Source: an uncultured Oscillospiraceae bacterium (GTDB taxonomy: Bacteria; Bacillota; Clostridia; Oscillospirales; Acutalibacteraceae). From it: 33,096 bases of DNA. The notes beneath the pieces are model-generated. The model saw nothing but the letters and a program-made list of their open reading frames with translations, was not told where the DNA came from and did no database searches. A program made the translations under genes and the position numbers. Of the stretch, positions 1 to 6,966 are shown piece by piece (positions within the stretch are counted from its first letter, which is position 1; every line of letters starts with the position of its first letter). Where the stretch lies: positions 1 to 33,096 of the forward strand of contig UQDO01000025.1 in the NCBI GenBank assembly GCA_900539855.1. Reading direction: 5' to 3'.

Positions 1-17
1 ACCTAATGAAACCGCGC

Positions 18-39
18 GGAACGACACATAGGTCGTTCC
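18..39. repeat. Short inverted repeat at left edge
   Basis: Two 8-bp arms, GGAACGAC (18-25) and GTCGTTCC (32-39), pair perfectly around a 6-nt spacer. No thymine run follows, so this is not an obvious terminator. It may be the end of an interspersed palindromic repeat that continues beyond the window, but only one copy is visible here. Confidence 0.45.
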
Positions 40-77
40 CTACAAATGCACAATTGAATTTTCGGTTTCTTAAGCTC

Positions 78-92
78 ATAAACTAAAATTTA
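78..92 (+). repeat. 15-bp motif ATAAACTAAAATTTA, copy 1
   Basis: ATAAACTAAAATTTA occurs here and identically at 12914-12928, with a near copy on the opposite strand at 33031-33044. Here it lies about 20 nt beyond the terminator of fprA and points back towards that gene. A -10-like TATAAT (97-102) lies between motif and hairpin. Function unknown. Confidence 0.5.
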
Positions 93-113
93 ACGGTATA
101 ATGCGTTTGTGTT

Positions 114-160
114 AAAAACAGACCCACAAAAACCGCAGGGCTTTTGTGGGTCTGTTTTTT
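114..160 (-). terminator. Bidirectional intrinsic terminator after fprA
   Basis: An 18-bp stem (114-131 with 142-159) closes a 10-nt loop. It is flanked by A-rich sequence on one side and six T on the other, so it can act on both strands. It lies about 45 nt past the fprA stop and terminates fprA; on the + strand it would stop transcription entering from the left. Confidence 0.85.
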
Positions 161-205
161 ATTTTCGCTGATAATATTTACGGCTTACCGGTGCTGCATC
201 CGTGA

Positions 206-1384
206 TCAGTATTCCGGTCTGCCCAATGCTTCAAGCTCTTTTGCGAGAACCTGGAGCTGTTCTCTTGTTTCGTCGTTTACAGCCGAGTTTATTGTGATGA
301 CGGTATCAAGGAAATTTAACTCACGGCATGGCTCCAGTATCTGGCGCATTACCTTGGCGGCGCAGGGCGCCCACGAACCGTTCTGGATCAGCGCTATCGT
401 GCGCTTTTTGTAGCCGCGCTCGACAAGCCTGTTCAGAAAATCCCTCATCGTCGGGAAAACATCTCCGTTATAGGTGGATGCGGCAAGCACGAGACGGTCA
501 TAGCGGAAGGCTTCGGATATCGCCTCCGATTGGTCGTCCCTTGAAATATCAAGGACGGATATATTTATGAAATCGTCGGCAAGCAGCTGCTTGGCAAGGG
601 TCAGCGCAGCCTCCGCGGTATAGCCGTATGCCGAGGCGTATGCTATAAGGATACCTTTGGTCTCAGCCTCGTACGACGACCATGTGTTGTAAAGATCGAA
701 ATATCTTTTGAGCTTTCGGTCAAGCACCGGTCCGTGCAGCGGACATATCCTCTGAATGTCAAGCGAGGCAGCCTTTTTAAGGAGAGACTGCACCTGTGCA
801 CCGTATTTTCCGACTATTCCGAAGTAGTATCTTCTTGCCTCGTATGCCCAGTCCTCGTCGTCGTCGGCAATAGCTCCGAATTTTCCGAAGGCGTCGGCGG
901 AAAACAACGTTTTCTCAAGGCTGTCGTATGTAACGATAACCTCAGGCCAGTGCACCATAGGCGCGGTTATGAAGGTCAGCTCATGCCGTCCCAGTGACAG
1001 CTTGTCCCCTTCACCGACTATCAGGCGCCTGTCGGAAAAATCGGTTCCGAAAAAGTTCTTCATTATAGCAAATGACTTTGCCGATGAAACAACTGTGACT
1101 TTAGGGTACTTATTGCAGAAATCAAGAAGATTTGCGGAATGATCCGGTTCCATATGCTGGACTATTATGTAGTCCGGCTCTTTGTCGCCCAAAGCCTCTT
1201 TGACGTTGCAGAACCATTGGTCGGTCACAATAGCGTCGGCGGTGTCAAACACAGCCGTCTTTTCATCCATTATAATGTAGGAATTGTAAGCCATGCCCTT
1301 CGGGACCTCAAACTGTCCCTCAAAAAGATCGACACTATAACTGTTTGCTCCGACGTAATAGATATCATTTGTAATTTTGGTCAT
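206..1384 (-). CDS. fprA: A-type flavoprotein (flavodiiron oxygen/NO reductase)
   Basis: Cytoplasmic flavodiiron protein of 392 aa, the normal size for the two-domain family. The N-terminal metallo-beta-lactamase-like half carries the di-iron ligands HMEPDH, HWPE, a SADAF aspartate and PLHGP. The C-terminal half is a flavodoxin domain beginning near ILIAYASAYGYTAEA that binds FMN. The family reduces O2 to water or NO to N2O with electrons from rubredoxin or other donors; in anaerobes it protects against oxygen. The ATG at 1384 is chosen over a longer upstream reading because GAGG lies 8-9 nt before it and homology starts at MTKITNDIYYVG. It is monocistronic, with its own promoter and terminator, and divergent from the two-component system. 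Whether O2 or NO is the main substrate cannot be read from sequence. Confidence 0.93.
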   Translation of the reverse strand: MTKITNDIYYVGANSYSVDLFEGQFEVPKGMAYNSYIIMDEKTAVFDTADAIVTDQWFCNVKEALGDKEPDYIIVQHMEPDHSANLLDFCNKYPKVTVVSSAKSFAIMKNFFGTDFSDRRLIVGEGDKLSLGRHELTFITAPMVHWPEVIVTYDSLEKTLFSADAFGKFGAIADDDEDWAYEARRYYFGIVGKYGAQVQSLLKKAASLDIQRICPLHGPVLDRKLKRYFDLYNTWSSYEAETKGILIAYASAYGYTAEAALTLAKQLLADDFINISVLDISRDDQSEAISEAFRYDRLVLAASTYNGDVFPTMRDFLNRLVERGYKKRTIALIQNGSWAPCAAKVMRQILEPCRELNFLDTVITINSAVNDETREQLQVLAKELEALGRPEY

Positions 1385-1435
1385 TATAACTACCTCAAAT
1401 GTATTTTTTTGTATTGTACCACGTTTAGAACATAT

Positions 1436-1464
1436 ATTATATGTATAAATTGTGAATTTTACAA
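1436..1464 (-). promoter_or_regulatory. Sigma-A promoter of fprA
   Basis: On the - strand, TTGTAA (1459-1464) and TATAAT (1436-1441) are separated by exactly 17 bp, predicting a leader of about 44 nt before the fprA ATG. The -10 region lies in a near-palindromic AT-rich segment (ACATATAATATATGT). This could be a Fur/PerR-family operator, but that is only a guess. Confidence 0.65.
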
Positions 1465-1482
1465 ATTTTGGCAAGATATTTT

Positions 1483-1537
1483 TTTACTTAGATTTAACAA
1501 AAAAGGTTTTGTCTTTACAAGGTAAGTGCTATATAAT
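1483..1537 (+). promoter_or_regulatory. Promoter and Pho-box-like repeats before phoP
   Basis: A -10 TATAAT at 1532-1537 has a weak -35 (TTGTCT, 1509-1514) 17 bp upstream. TTTACT (1483-1488) and TTAACA (1494-1499) are 11 bp apart, and TTTACA sits at 1514-1519. PhoP-type regulators bind such 11-bp-phased repeats, so autoregulation is plausible. The phasing is less regular than at 4009-4047. Confidence 0.45.
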
Positions 1538-1569
1538 GAAATCAGCGGAATTTGTCGGAGGTGTTTTTT

Positions 1570-2250
1570 ATGATATATCTTGTGGAAGACGACAACAATA
1601 TACGCGAGCTTGTGATATATACACTTAACAGCACCGGCTTTAAGTCGGCAGGTTTTGAACGTCCGTCGGAATTTTACGCGGCTCTGAATCATGAGCTGCC
1701 GTCCCTTATACTGCTTGATATAATGCTGCCGGAGGAGGACGGGCTGACAATCCTCGAACGTCTTAAAAATTCTGACAGAACGAAGAACATACCGGTCATT
1801 ATGCTGACAGCCAAGGGCTCTGAGATCGACAAGGTCAAGGGCTTTGAAAAGGGCGCCGACGATTACATAGCAAAGCCGTTCGGCATGATGGAGCTTGTAG
1901 CAAGGGTCAAGGCAAGACTCAGGGGCAGAAGCAATACGCAGAAGGAACAGTCGGAGTACAGCGTCGGCTGCCTTTATGTATGCCCGGACAAGCATATAGT
2001 GACCGTGAACGGCAGAAGCATTGCTCTGACGCTGAAGGAATTTGAAATGCTGTGTATGCTGCTCAAAAACCGAAATGTTGTGCTGACGAGGGATCAGATA
2101 CTCAATAAAATATGGGGATACTCCTTTGACGGCGAAAGCAGAACGGTGGATGTCCATGTGAGAACGCTCCGGCAGAAGCTGGGCGAGGCAGGGGACCTTA
2201 TAGAGACCGTGCGCGGCATAGGCTACAAGATATCCGGTGATGAGAAATGA
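1570..2250 (+). CDS. phoP: PhoB/PhoP-family response regulator
   Basis: OmpR-type response regulator of 226 aa. The receiver domain (about 1-118) has the acidic pair D7/D8, phospho-acceptor D50 in LILLDIMLP, the threonine of MLTAKG and the lysine of IAKPFG. A winged-helix DNA-binding domain (about 130-225) includes TVDVHVRTLRQKLG and IETVRGIGYKI. The ATG at 1570 is preferred over the in-frame TTG at 1552 because CGGAGGTG lies just upstream and the family begins with MIYLVEDD. It overlaps the kinase gene by 4 bp (ATGA), so the two are translationally coupled. Being next to mgsA, a phosphate symporter and the pst operon points to control of phosphate starvation. The phoP name rests on this context, since OmpR regulators are hard to assign by sequence alone. 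Confidence 0.82.
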   Translation: MIYLVEDDNNIRELVIYTLNSTGFKSAGFERPSEFYAALNHELPSLILLDIMLPEEDGLTILERLKNSDRTKNIPVIMLTAKGSEIDKVKGFEKGADDYIAKPFGMMELVARVKARLRGRSNTQKEQSEYSVGCLYVCPDKHIVTVNGRSIALTLKEFEMLCMLLKNRNVVLTRDQILNKIWGYSFDGESRTVDVHVRTLRQKLGEAGDLIETVRGIGYKISGDEK

Positions 2251-3584
2251 AGAAGCTGAGCAGCGCTATTTTCGGACGTGTCATGCTTGTGTCGGCACTT
2301 ATATCTATGGCTGTTCTGGTGCTGGTATTTGCATTGTTTTATCATGTTTACAACATTGATTATATCGCAAGCATGAGGTCTGAGGCTTCGGTCATAGCCG
2401 GAATGATAGAAAGCGGCGACAAAAGCGAAGCCGTAAGATCGGAGCACCGCGTCACGCTTATATCAAATGACGGCACCGTTTTGTTCGATACCGGAGCCGA
2501 TGCAGCCGCAATGAATGATCACTCCGACCGCGATGAGATTGAAAAAGCGCTGAAAAACGGCGAGGGCGTATCAAAGCGCTTTTCAGAGACGCTGAAGGAA
2601 AAAACGGTATACTATGCGCTGAAGCTTGACGACGGCAGCGTGCTGCGTCTGTCCGATGAGCAGCCCGGCGTACTGACGCTGCTTAAAGGCGTCTGGTGGG
2701 TGATACCTATAATATTTGCGACCGAGGTTGTGCTGTCTCTGCTGCTTTCAATGCATGTTTCCAAGACCGTTACCGCACCTATCAATGCAATCAACCTTGA
2801 GGATCCGCAGAGCGACGGCGTTTATGCCGAGCTGAAGCCGCTTATAAACAGAATAGAAACGCAAAATGTGCAGATAGCAAAGCAGCTCAGCGATCAGAGG
2901 GCTGAGCACGACCGGCAGGATGCAATGCGGCGCGATTTTACGGCGAATGTATCGCATGAACTTAAAACTCCGCTTACCTCCATTTCGGGATATGCCGAGA
3001 TAATCAAGAACGGAATAGCCAAAAAGGAGGATGTTGAGCGGTTCGCGGGCAAGATATATGATGAGTCGCAGCGGCTTATTACCCTTGTCGGGGATATAAT
3101 CAAGCTGTCGCAGCTTGACGGCAACGATGTGCCGGTGAAATTCGAGCAGGTCGATCTTTATGAGGTCTGCGAGGCGGTCATGTCGCAGCTTGAAATGGCT
3201 GCCACGGAAAAGAACGTGACATTTGAGCTTCACGGCGACCACATAAAAATCAACGCCGTGGAGCAGATAGTCGAGGAGATAGTTTTCAACCTCTGCGATA
3301 ACGCCGTGAAATACAACCGCGACGGCGGTAAGGTCTCAATATCGATCACACAGTTTGTTGACGGCGTCGAGCTTTGTGTGTCGGATACCGGCATAGGAAT
3401 ACCGAAAGAGGATATCGACCGCATATTTGAAAGGTTTTTCCGCGTGGATAAAAGCCACTCAAAGGAAATAGGCGGAACGGGACTCGGACTGTCGATAGTA
3501 AAGCACGGCGCAAAGTTTTTGGGCGCAACCCTTTCGGTCGAGAGCGAGCTTGGAAAGGGTACATCGATAAGAATATGCTTTTAA
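2247..3584 (+). CDS. phoR: Sensor histidine kinase, PhoR-like
   Basis: Membrane-bound kinase of 445 aa partnering the preceding regulator. One TM segment spans about residues 8-34 and a second about 148-172 (WWVIPIIFATEVVLSLLLS). They flank an extracytoplasmic sensor of roughly 110 residues, and a short HAMP-like linker follows. HisKA contains His237 in NVSHELKTPLTS. The ATPase domain has the N box (FNLCDNAVKYN), G1 (DTGIGIP), F box (ERFFRVD) and G2 (GGTGLGLSIVK). The kinase phosphorylates the regulator in response to an unseen signal, probably transport-sensed phosphate through PhoU. I see no clear cytoplasmic PAS domain, unlike many PhoR proteins, so the phoR name depends on neighbourhood. 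Confidence 0.8.
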   Translation: MKKLSSAIFGRVMLVSALISMAVLVLVFALFYHVYNIDYIASMRSEASVIAGMIESGDKSEAVRSEHRVTLISNDGTVLFDTGADAAAMNDHSDRDEIEKALKNGEGVSKRFSETLKEKTVYYALKLDDGSVLRLSDEQPGVLTLLKGVWWVIPIIFATEVVLSLLLSMHVSKTVTAPINAINLEDPQSDGVYAELKPLINRIETQNVQIAKQLSDQRAEHDRQDAMRRDFTANVSHELKTPLTSISGYAEIIKNGIAKKEDVERFAGKIYDESQRLITLVGDIIKLSQLDGNDVPVKFEQVDLYEVCEAVMSQLEMAATEKNVTFELHGDHIKINAVEQIVEEIVFNLCDNAVKYNRDGGKVSISITQFVDGVELCVSDTGIGIPKEDIDRIFERFFRVDKSHSKEIGGTGLGLSIVKHGAKFLGATLSVESELGKGTSIRICF

Positions 3585-3599
3585 AATAAAGGAGTAATT

Positions 3600-3974
3600 A
3601 TGGGAACAAAAAGAATAGCACTCATAGCGCACGATAACATGAAGGCAAAACTGGTTGAATGGTGCACGGTAAACAGGGAGATACTTTCGCATCATTTCCT
3701 TTGCGGCACAGGAACGACTGCAATGCGCGTGACCGAGGCAACGGCTCTGCCGGTACACGGATATCTGAGCGGTCCGCTCGGCGGCGATCAGCAGATCGGC
3801 GCCAAGGTCGCAGGCGGAGAGATAGACATAATTATATTTTTCTCGGATCCTCTGACCGCAATGCCGCACGATCCCGACGTAAAGGCGCTGCTGCGTATTG
3901 CACAGGTCTACGATATACCGATAGCCAACAACCGTTCAACAGCCGACTGCATACTCAAAGCGCTGCTTGATTAG
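3600..3974 (+). CDS. mgsA: Methylglyoxal synthase
   Basis: Cytoplasmic enzyme of 124 aa that converts dihydroxyacetone phosphate to methylglyoxal and inorganic phosphate. Recognised family features are LIAHDNMK (Asp12), CGTGTTAMRV for phosphate binding, SGPLGGDQQIGA (Asp63), FSDPL (Asp83) and MPHDPDVKALLR (His90, Asp93). It is a compact form, shorter than the 152-residue E. coli enzyme. AAAGGAG precedes the ATG, and the gene begins 15 bp after the kinase stop, so it is very likely cotranscribed with the two-component system. Methylglyoxal synthase is known to be inhibited by phosphate and to release phosphate from triose phosphates. Its place between a Pho-type regulator and two phosphate transport systems suggests it belongs to the phosphate-starvation response here. 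Confidence 0.95.
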   Translation: MGTKRIALIAHDNMKAKLVEWCTVNREILSHHFLCGTGTTAMRVTEATALPVHGYLSGPLGGDQQIGAKVAGGEIDIIIFFSDPLTAMPHDPDVKALLRIAQVYDIPIANNRSTADCILKALLD

Positions 3975-3993
3975 TAAATAGACCGTACAAAGG

Positions 3994-4011
3994 TCGCCGC
4001 ACGGCGATTTT
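3994..4011 (+). terminator. Weak terminator-like hairpin after mgsA
   Basis: TCGCC (3994-3998) pairs with GGCGA (4003-4007) around a GCAC loop, followed by TTTT. The stem is only 5 bp, so termination may be partial. It abuts the first Pho-box repeat. Confidence 0.35.
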
Positions 4012-4062
4012 ACACAGATTTAACATTGACATGACAGCGATTTTACATTGGCATGTTAGCAT
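4009..4062 (+). promoter_or_regulatory. 11-bp-phased Pho-box array and promoter of the symporter gene
   Basis: TTTACA (4009), TTAACA (4020), ATGACA (4031) and TTTACA (4042) begin exactly 11 bp apart, and GCGATTTTACA is repeated intact at 4004 and 4037. The 6-bp repeat plus 5-bp spacer layout matches known PhoP-binding boxes. An extended -10 (TG-T-TAGCAT, hexamer 4057-4062) follows the last box after 9 nt. No good -35 is present, as expected for an activator-dependent promoter. The binding protein is inferred. Confidence 0.72.
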
Positions 4063-4133
4063 TGAACACAGTGTGATTTTCGGTACATATGACAATAAAC
4101 AAATAATTACAGCATTGTATGAGGAGTAGACCG

Positions 4134-5885
4134 ATGGATATATTTTCGGTAATAACATTGCTCGGCGGTCTGGCGTTTTTCCTTTACGGAATGAACGTAA
4201 TGTCGGGCGGACTGGAAAAGATGGCAAAGGGAAAGCTGGAGCGTACCCTTAAAAAGGTGACTTCAAACAGGTTCCTTGCAATGTGCTTCGGTGCGGCGAT
4301 AACAATTGCCATACAGTCGTCATCCGCTCTGACCGTTATGCTGGTCGGTCTTGTAAACTCCGGTATACTCGAGTTCGGACAGACCATATGCATACTTATG
4401 GGCTCCAATATCGGAACAACCCTGACGGCATGGATACTCAGTCTTGCCGGAATAGACTCGGATGTGTTCTTGCTGAAAATAATAAAGCCGGAAAACTTCT
4501 CTCCGGTCTTTGCCCTTGTCGGTATCATTATGATGATGGTCGGCAAAAAGCAGAAAACAAAGAATACCGGAAACATACTGATAGGCTTTTCCGTGCTTAT
4601 GTACGGAATGACGCTTATGTCTGACTCTATGGCTCCGCTTGCCGATATGCCGGAGTTTACACACATACTTACCGCTTTCAGCAATCCTGTGCTTGCCGTG
4701 CTTGTCGGCGCGGTATTTACCGGTATAATCCAGAGCTCTGCCGCGTCGGTCGGTATTCTTCAGGCACTTTCAATGACCGGCGGCGTGACCTACGGAATGG
4801 CGCTTCCTATTATAATGGGACAGAATATAGGCACCTGCGTGACGGCTCTGATATCAAGCATCGGCGTCAGCAAAAACGCAAAAAAGGTTGCCGCGGTGCA
4901 TCTTTCATTCAATATAATAGGCACCCTGATATGCCTCATTCCTTTCTGCATACTTGACGCGGTGTTTGATTTTTCGTTTACGCATATGGCGATAAATCCG
5001 TTTATGATAGCCGTGTGCCACAGTATATTCAATGTTGTTACGACTGCCGTGCTTATGCCCTTCACAAAACAGCTTGAAAAGCTTGCAAACTTCATCGTGC
5101 GTGACAAAAAGGGCAAGGGCAGCAAGGGCACGCTGCTTGATGAGCGTCTTATAAGCACCGTTCCGTCGTTCGCCGTCGCCAACGCCTTTGATGTTGACTG
5201 CGAAATGTGCGAGCTTTCGAGAAAGGCGTTTTCGGATGCGATGGGACTGCTTGACAATTATAATGAAAAGACCGCCGATGCCGTCACCGAAATGGAAGGC
5301 AAGCTGGATATTTACGAGGATCAGCTCGGTACATATATGGTCAAGCTGTCAAAGAGAGGAGCGTCGGATTCCGACTCAAAGCGTATCGCAAAAATACTGC
5401 ACACCATAAACGACTTTGAGAGAATAGGCGACCATGCCGAAAACCTTGTGGGCGTGGCGCGCGAAATGCATGATAAGGGTATCGTATTCTCGCATGAGGC
5501 AAAGGCTGAGATAGAAAAGCTGTCGGCTGCACTGCATGAGATACTCGATATGACCGCAAAAGCATTTAAAACAAGCGATGTTCAGCTTGCGTCGTCGGTC
5601 GAGCCGCTGGAGCAGGTTATAGATAAGCTGATTTCTGAAATCAAGAACCGCCATGTCGAGCGTCTTCAGAAGGGCAACTGCACCATTGAGCTGGGCTTTG
5701 TGCTGACCGATCTTCTTACAAACTACGAGAGAGTATCCGACCACTGCTCGAATGTTGCGGTTGCGGTGCTTGAGTCAAAGCACGGAACGTTTGAGACCCA
5801 CGAATACCTTAATAATATAAGGTCCGACGGTACGGGCAGCTTCGGCAGACTGTATGAGGAATACAGCGAACGCTATTCAATATAA
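4134..5885 (+). CDS. Na+/phosphate symporter with PhoU-like C-terminal domain
   Basis: Membrane protein of 583 aa in the Na/Pi-cotransporter II-related (NptA/YjbB-like) family. Two inverted-repeat transport domains are marked by QSSSA (about residue 61) and QSSAAS (about residue 200), each followed by a GxNIGT segment (GSNIGTTLTA, GQNIGTCVTA). After about residue 320 the protein becomes soluble and helical, with PhoU-type motifs such as INDFERIGDHAENL and LTNYERVSDHCSNV. It should move phosphate with sodium; direction cannot be read, since some family members export phosphate. ATG 4134 is preferred to 4119 because AGGAG (4122-4126) lies 7 nt before it. The Pho-box array and downstream pst operon support phosphate-responsive expression. 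Confidence 0.9.
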   Translation: MDIFSVITLLGGLAFFLYGMNVMSGGLEKMAKGKLERTLKKVTSNRFLAMCFGAAITIAIQSSSALTVMLVGLVNSGILEFGQTICILMGSNIGTTLTAWILSLAGIDSDVFLLKIIKPENFSPVFALVGIIMMMVGKKQKTKNTGNILIGFSVLMYGMTLMSDSMAPLADMPEFTHILTAFSNPVLAVLVGAVFTGIIQSSAASVGILQALSMTGGVTYGMALPIIMGQNIGTCVTALISSIGVSKNAKKVAAVHLSFNIIGTLICLIPFCILDAVFDFSFTHMAINPFMIAVCHSIFNVVTTAVLMPFTKQLEKLANFIVRDKKGKGSKGTLLDERLISTVPSFAVANAFDVDCEMCELSRKAFSDAMGLLDNYNEKTADAVTEMEGKLDIYEDQLGTYMVKLSKRGASDSDSKRIAKILHTINDFERIGDHAENLVGVAREMHDKGIVFSHEAKAEIEKLSAALHEILDMTAKAFKTSDVQLASSVEPLEQVIDKLISEIKNRHVERLQKGNCTIELGFVLTDLLTNYERVSDHCSNVAVAVLESKHGTFETHEYLNNIRSDGTGSFGRLYEEYSERYSI

Positions 5886-5903
5886 TATGATGATCATAAA
5901 AGG

Positions 5904-5938
5904 AACGATCCGGTCTGACCGGGTCGTTTTTTCTTTTG
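5904..5938 (+). terminator. Intrinsic terminator after the symporter gene
   Basis: An 11-bp stem (5904-5914 with 5918-5928, one G-T pair) and a CTG loop are followed by a T-rich run to about 5938. It separates the symporter transcript from the pst promoter just downstream. Confidence 0.85.
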
Positions 5939-5947
5939 TAAAGAAAT

Positions 5948-6022
5948 TTAACAATGCGGCTGAAAATTAAAATAAATCTTAACAACAGTAAGACTTACGA
6001 TTTTACAGGGAAGAATTATAAT
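5948..6022 (+). promoter_or_regulatory. pst operon promoter with Pho-box-like repeats
   Basis: A -10 TATAAT at 6017-6022 lacks a good -35. Hexamers TTAACA (5948), TTAAAA (5967), TTAACA (5979) and TTTACA (6002) precede it. TTTACA sits 9 nt before the -10, exactly as at the symporter promoter (4042-4062). Spacing among the upstream repeats is irregular (12 and 23 bp), so box boundaries are uncertain. Confidence 0.6.
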
Positions 6023-6054
6023 GGGGACAGAAATTAAGAAAGAAGGAAAACAAA

Positions 6055-6900
6055 ATGAAAAGAATATTAAGTATTGCGACTCTCTTTGCGGTAATCTTGA
6101 CCGCGCTGTGTGCCTGCGGCAAATCATCAGGCAGTACCATCAGCGTCATAACCCGTGAGGAAGGCAGCGGAACCAGAGGCGCGTTCGTCGAACTGCTCGG
6201 CATAGTAGACGGCGACGGAAACGACAACATCGTAAAAACAGCCGAGGCAACAAACAGTACATCGGTCATGATGACCACGGTTGCCGGAAACAAAAATGCA
6301 ATAGGATATGTGTCACTCGGGTCGCTCTCAAGCGACGTCAAAGCCATAAAGGTTGACGGAGCAGAGCCGACAGTAGCAAACATCGAAGCCGGCACATACA
6401 AGGTGGCGCGTCCTTTCAACCTCGTTTACAACGACGATAAGTTAAGCGATGTCGCGGCTGATTTCGTAAAGTTCATAATGAGCAGCGAAGGTCAGGCTAT
6501 CGTTACCAAGAAGGGCTACATCAGCGTCAAGACATCCGACAGCTATAAATCTTCAGGACTCACCGGAACGGTAGTGCTTGACGGTTCAACCTCTGTAGGA
6601 CCGCTCATGGACGCCATAGCCGATGAATACAAAAAGCTTAACCCTGATGTCAAGGTACAGATACAGCAGACCGGATCGTCGGCAGGCATCAACTCGGCAA
6701 TCGAGGGCGTGTGCGATATCGGAATGTCATCAAGAGAGCTCAAGAGCAGTGAGTCGGCAAAGATAAAGGCTCACAAAATGGCGACCGACGGAATAGCGGT
6801 AATAGTCAATAATTCCAACACGGTCGACGGACTTGCCTCAGAACAGATCAGGTCAATATTCCTCGGTGAAACGACCTCTTGGGACGGTCTTGCAAAATAA
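6055..6900 (+). CDS. pstS: Phosphate ABC transporter substrate-binding lipoprotein, lobes in swapped order
   Basis: Lipoprotein of 281 aa with a signal peptide ending at a lipobox (LCAC, Cys21). It binds phosphate outside the membrane for PstCAB. The order of conserved blocks is unusual. TREEGSGTRGAF, STSVMMTTVAG, NAIGYVSLGSL and SSEGQAIVTKKGY, which belong to the second half of classical PstS, come first (about 29-165). GSTSVGPLMDAIADEY (from residue 177), QQTGSSAGI, CDIGMSSREL and ETTSWDGL, which open classical PstS, come last. All phosphate-contacting blocks are present, so the protein appears complete but circularly permuted. I recall similar proteins in other Clostridia, so the form is probably inherited rather than a local rearrangement. 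Confidence 0.88.
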   Translation: MKRILSIATLFAVILTALCACGKSSGSTISVITREEGSGTRGAFVELLGIVDGDGNDNIVKTAEATNSTSVMMTTVAGNKNAIGYVSLGSLSSDVKAIKVDGAEPTVANIEAGTYKVARPFNLVYNDDKLSDVAADFVKFIMSSEGQAIVTKKGYISVKTSDSYKSSGLTGTVVLDGSTSVGPLMDAIADEYKKLNPDVKVQIQQTGSSAGINSAIEGVCDIGMSSRELKSSESAKIKAHKMATDGIAVIVNNSNTVDGLASEQIRSIFLGETTSWDGLAK

Positions 6901-6915
6901 ACGGCAAGAGTCAGC

Positions 6916-6941
6916 ACCGCCGGCAGGTAACTGTCGGCGGT
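6916..6941 (+). other. pstS-pstC intercistronic hairpin
   Basis: A 12-bp stem (one G-T pair) from 6916-6926/6931-6941 closes a GTAA loop, a GNRA-type tetraloop in RNA. No T run follows, so it is more likely a 3' mRNA stabiliser or processing site than a terminator. It would let pstS mRNA accumulate above pstCAB. Confidence 0.6.
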
Positions 6942-6966
6942 ATCAGTGCAAGAAAGAAGTGAGGAT

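Noticed and set aside
1385..1474. N-terminal extension of FprA by 30 residues
   Set aside because: It would cover the consensus promoter at 1436-1464, and homology begins at the ATG at 1384 with GAGG upstream.
1139..1525. 128-codon open frame on the + strand opposite fprA
   Set aside because: It is antisense to a well-supported gene, has no ribosome binding site and shows no recognisable domain. The same holds for the other long frames opposite dnaE, ychF and pst genes.
4119..4133. Earlier ATG for the phosphate symporter
   Set aside because: The Shine-Dalgarno AGGAG lies after this ATG and is correctly spaced for the ATG at 4134.
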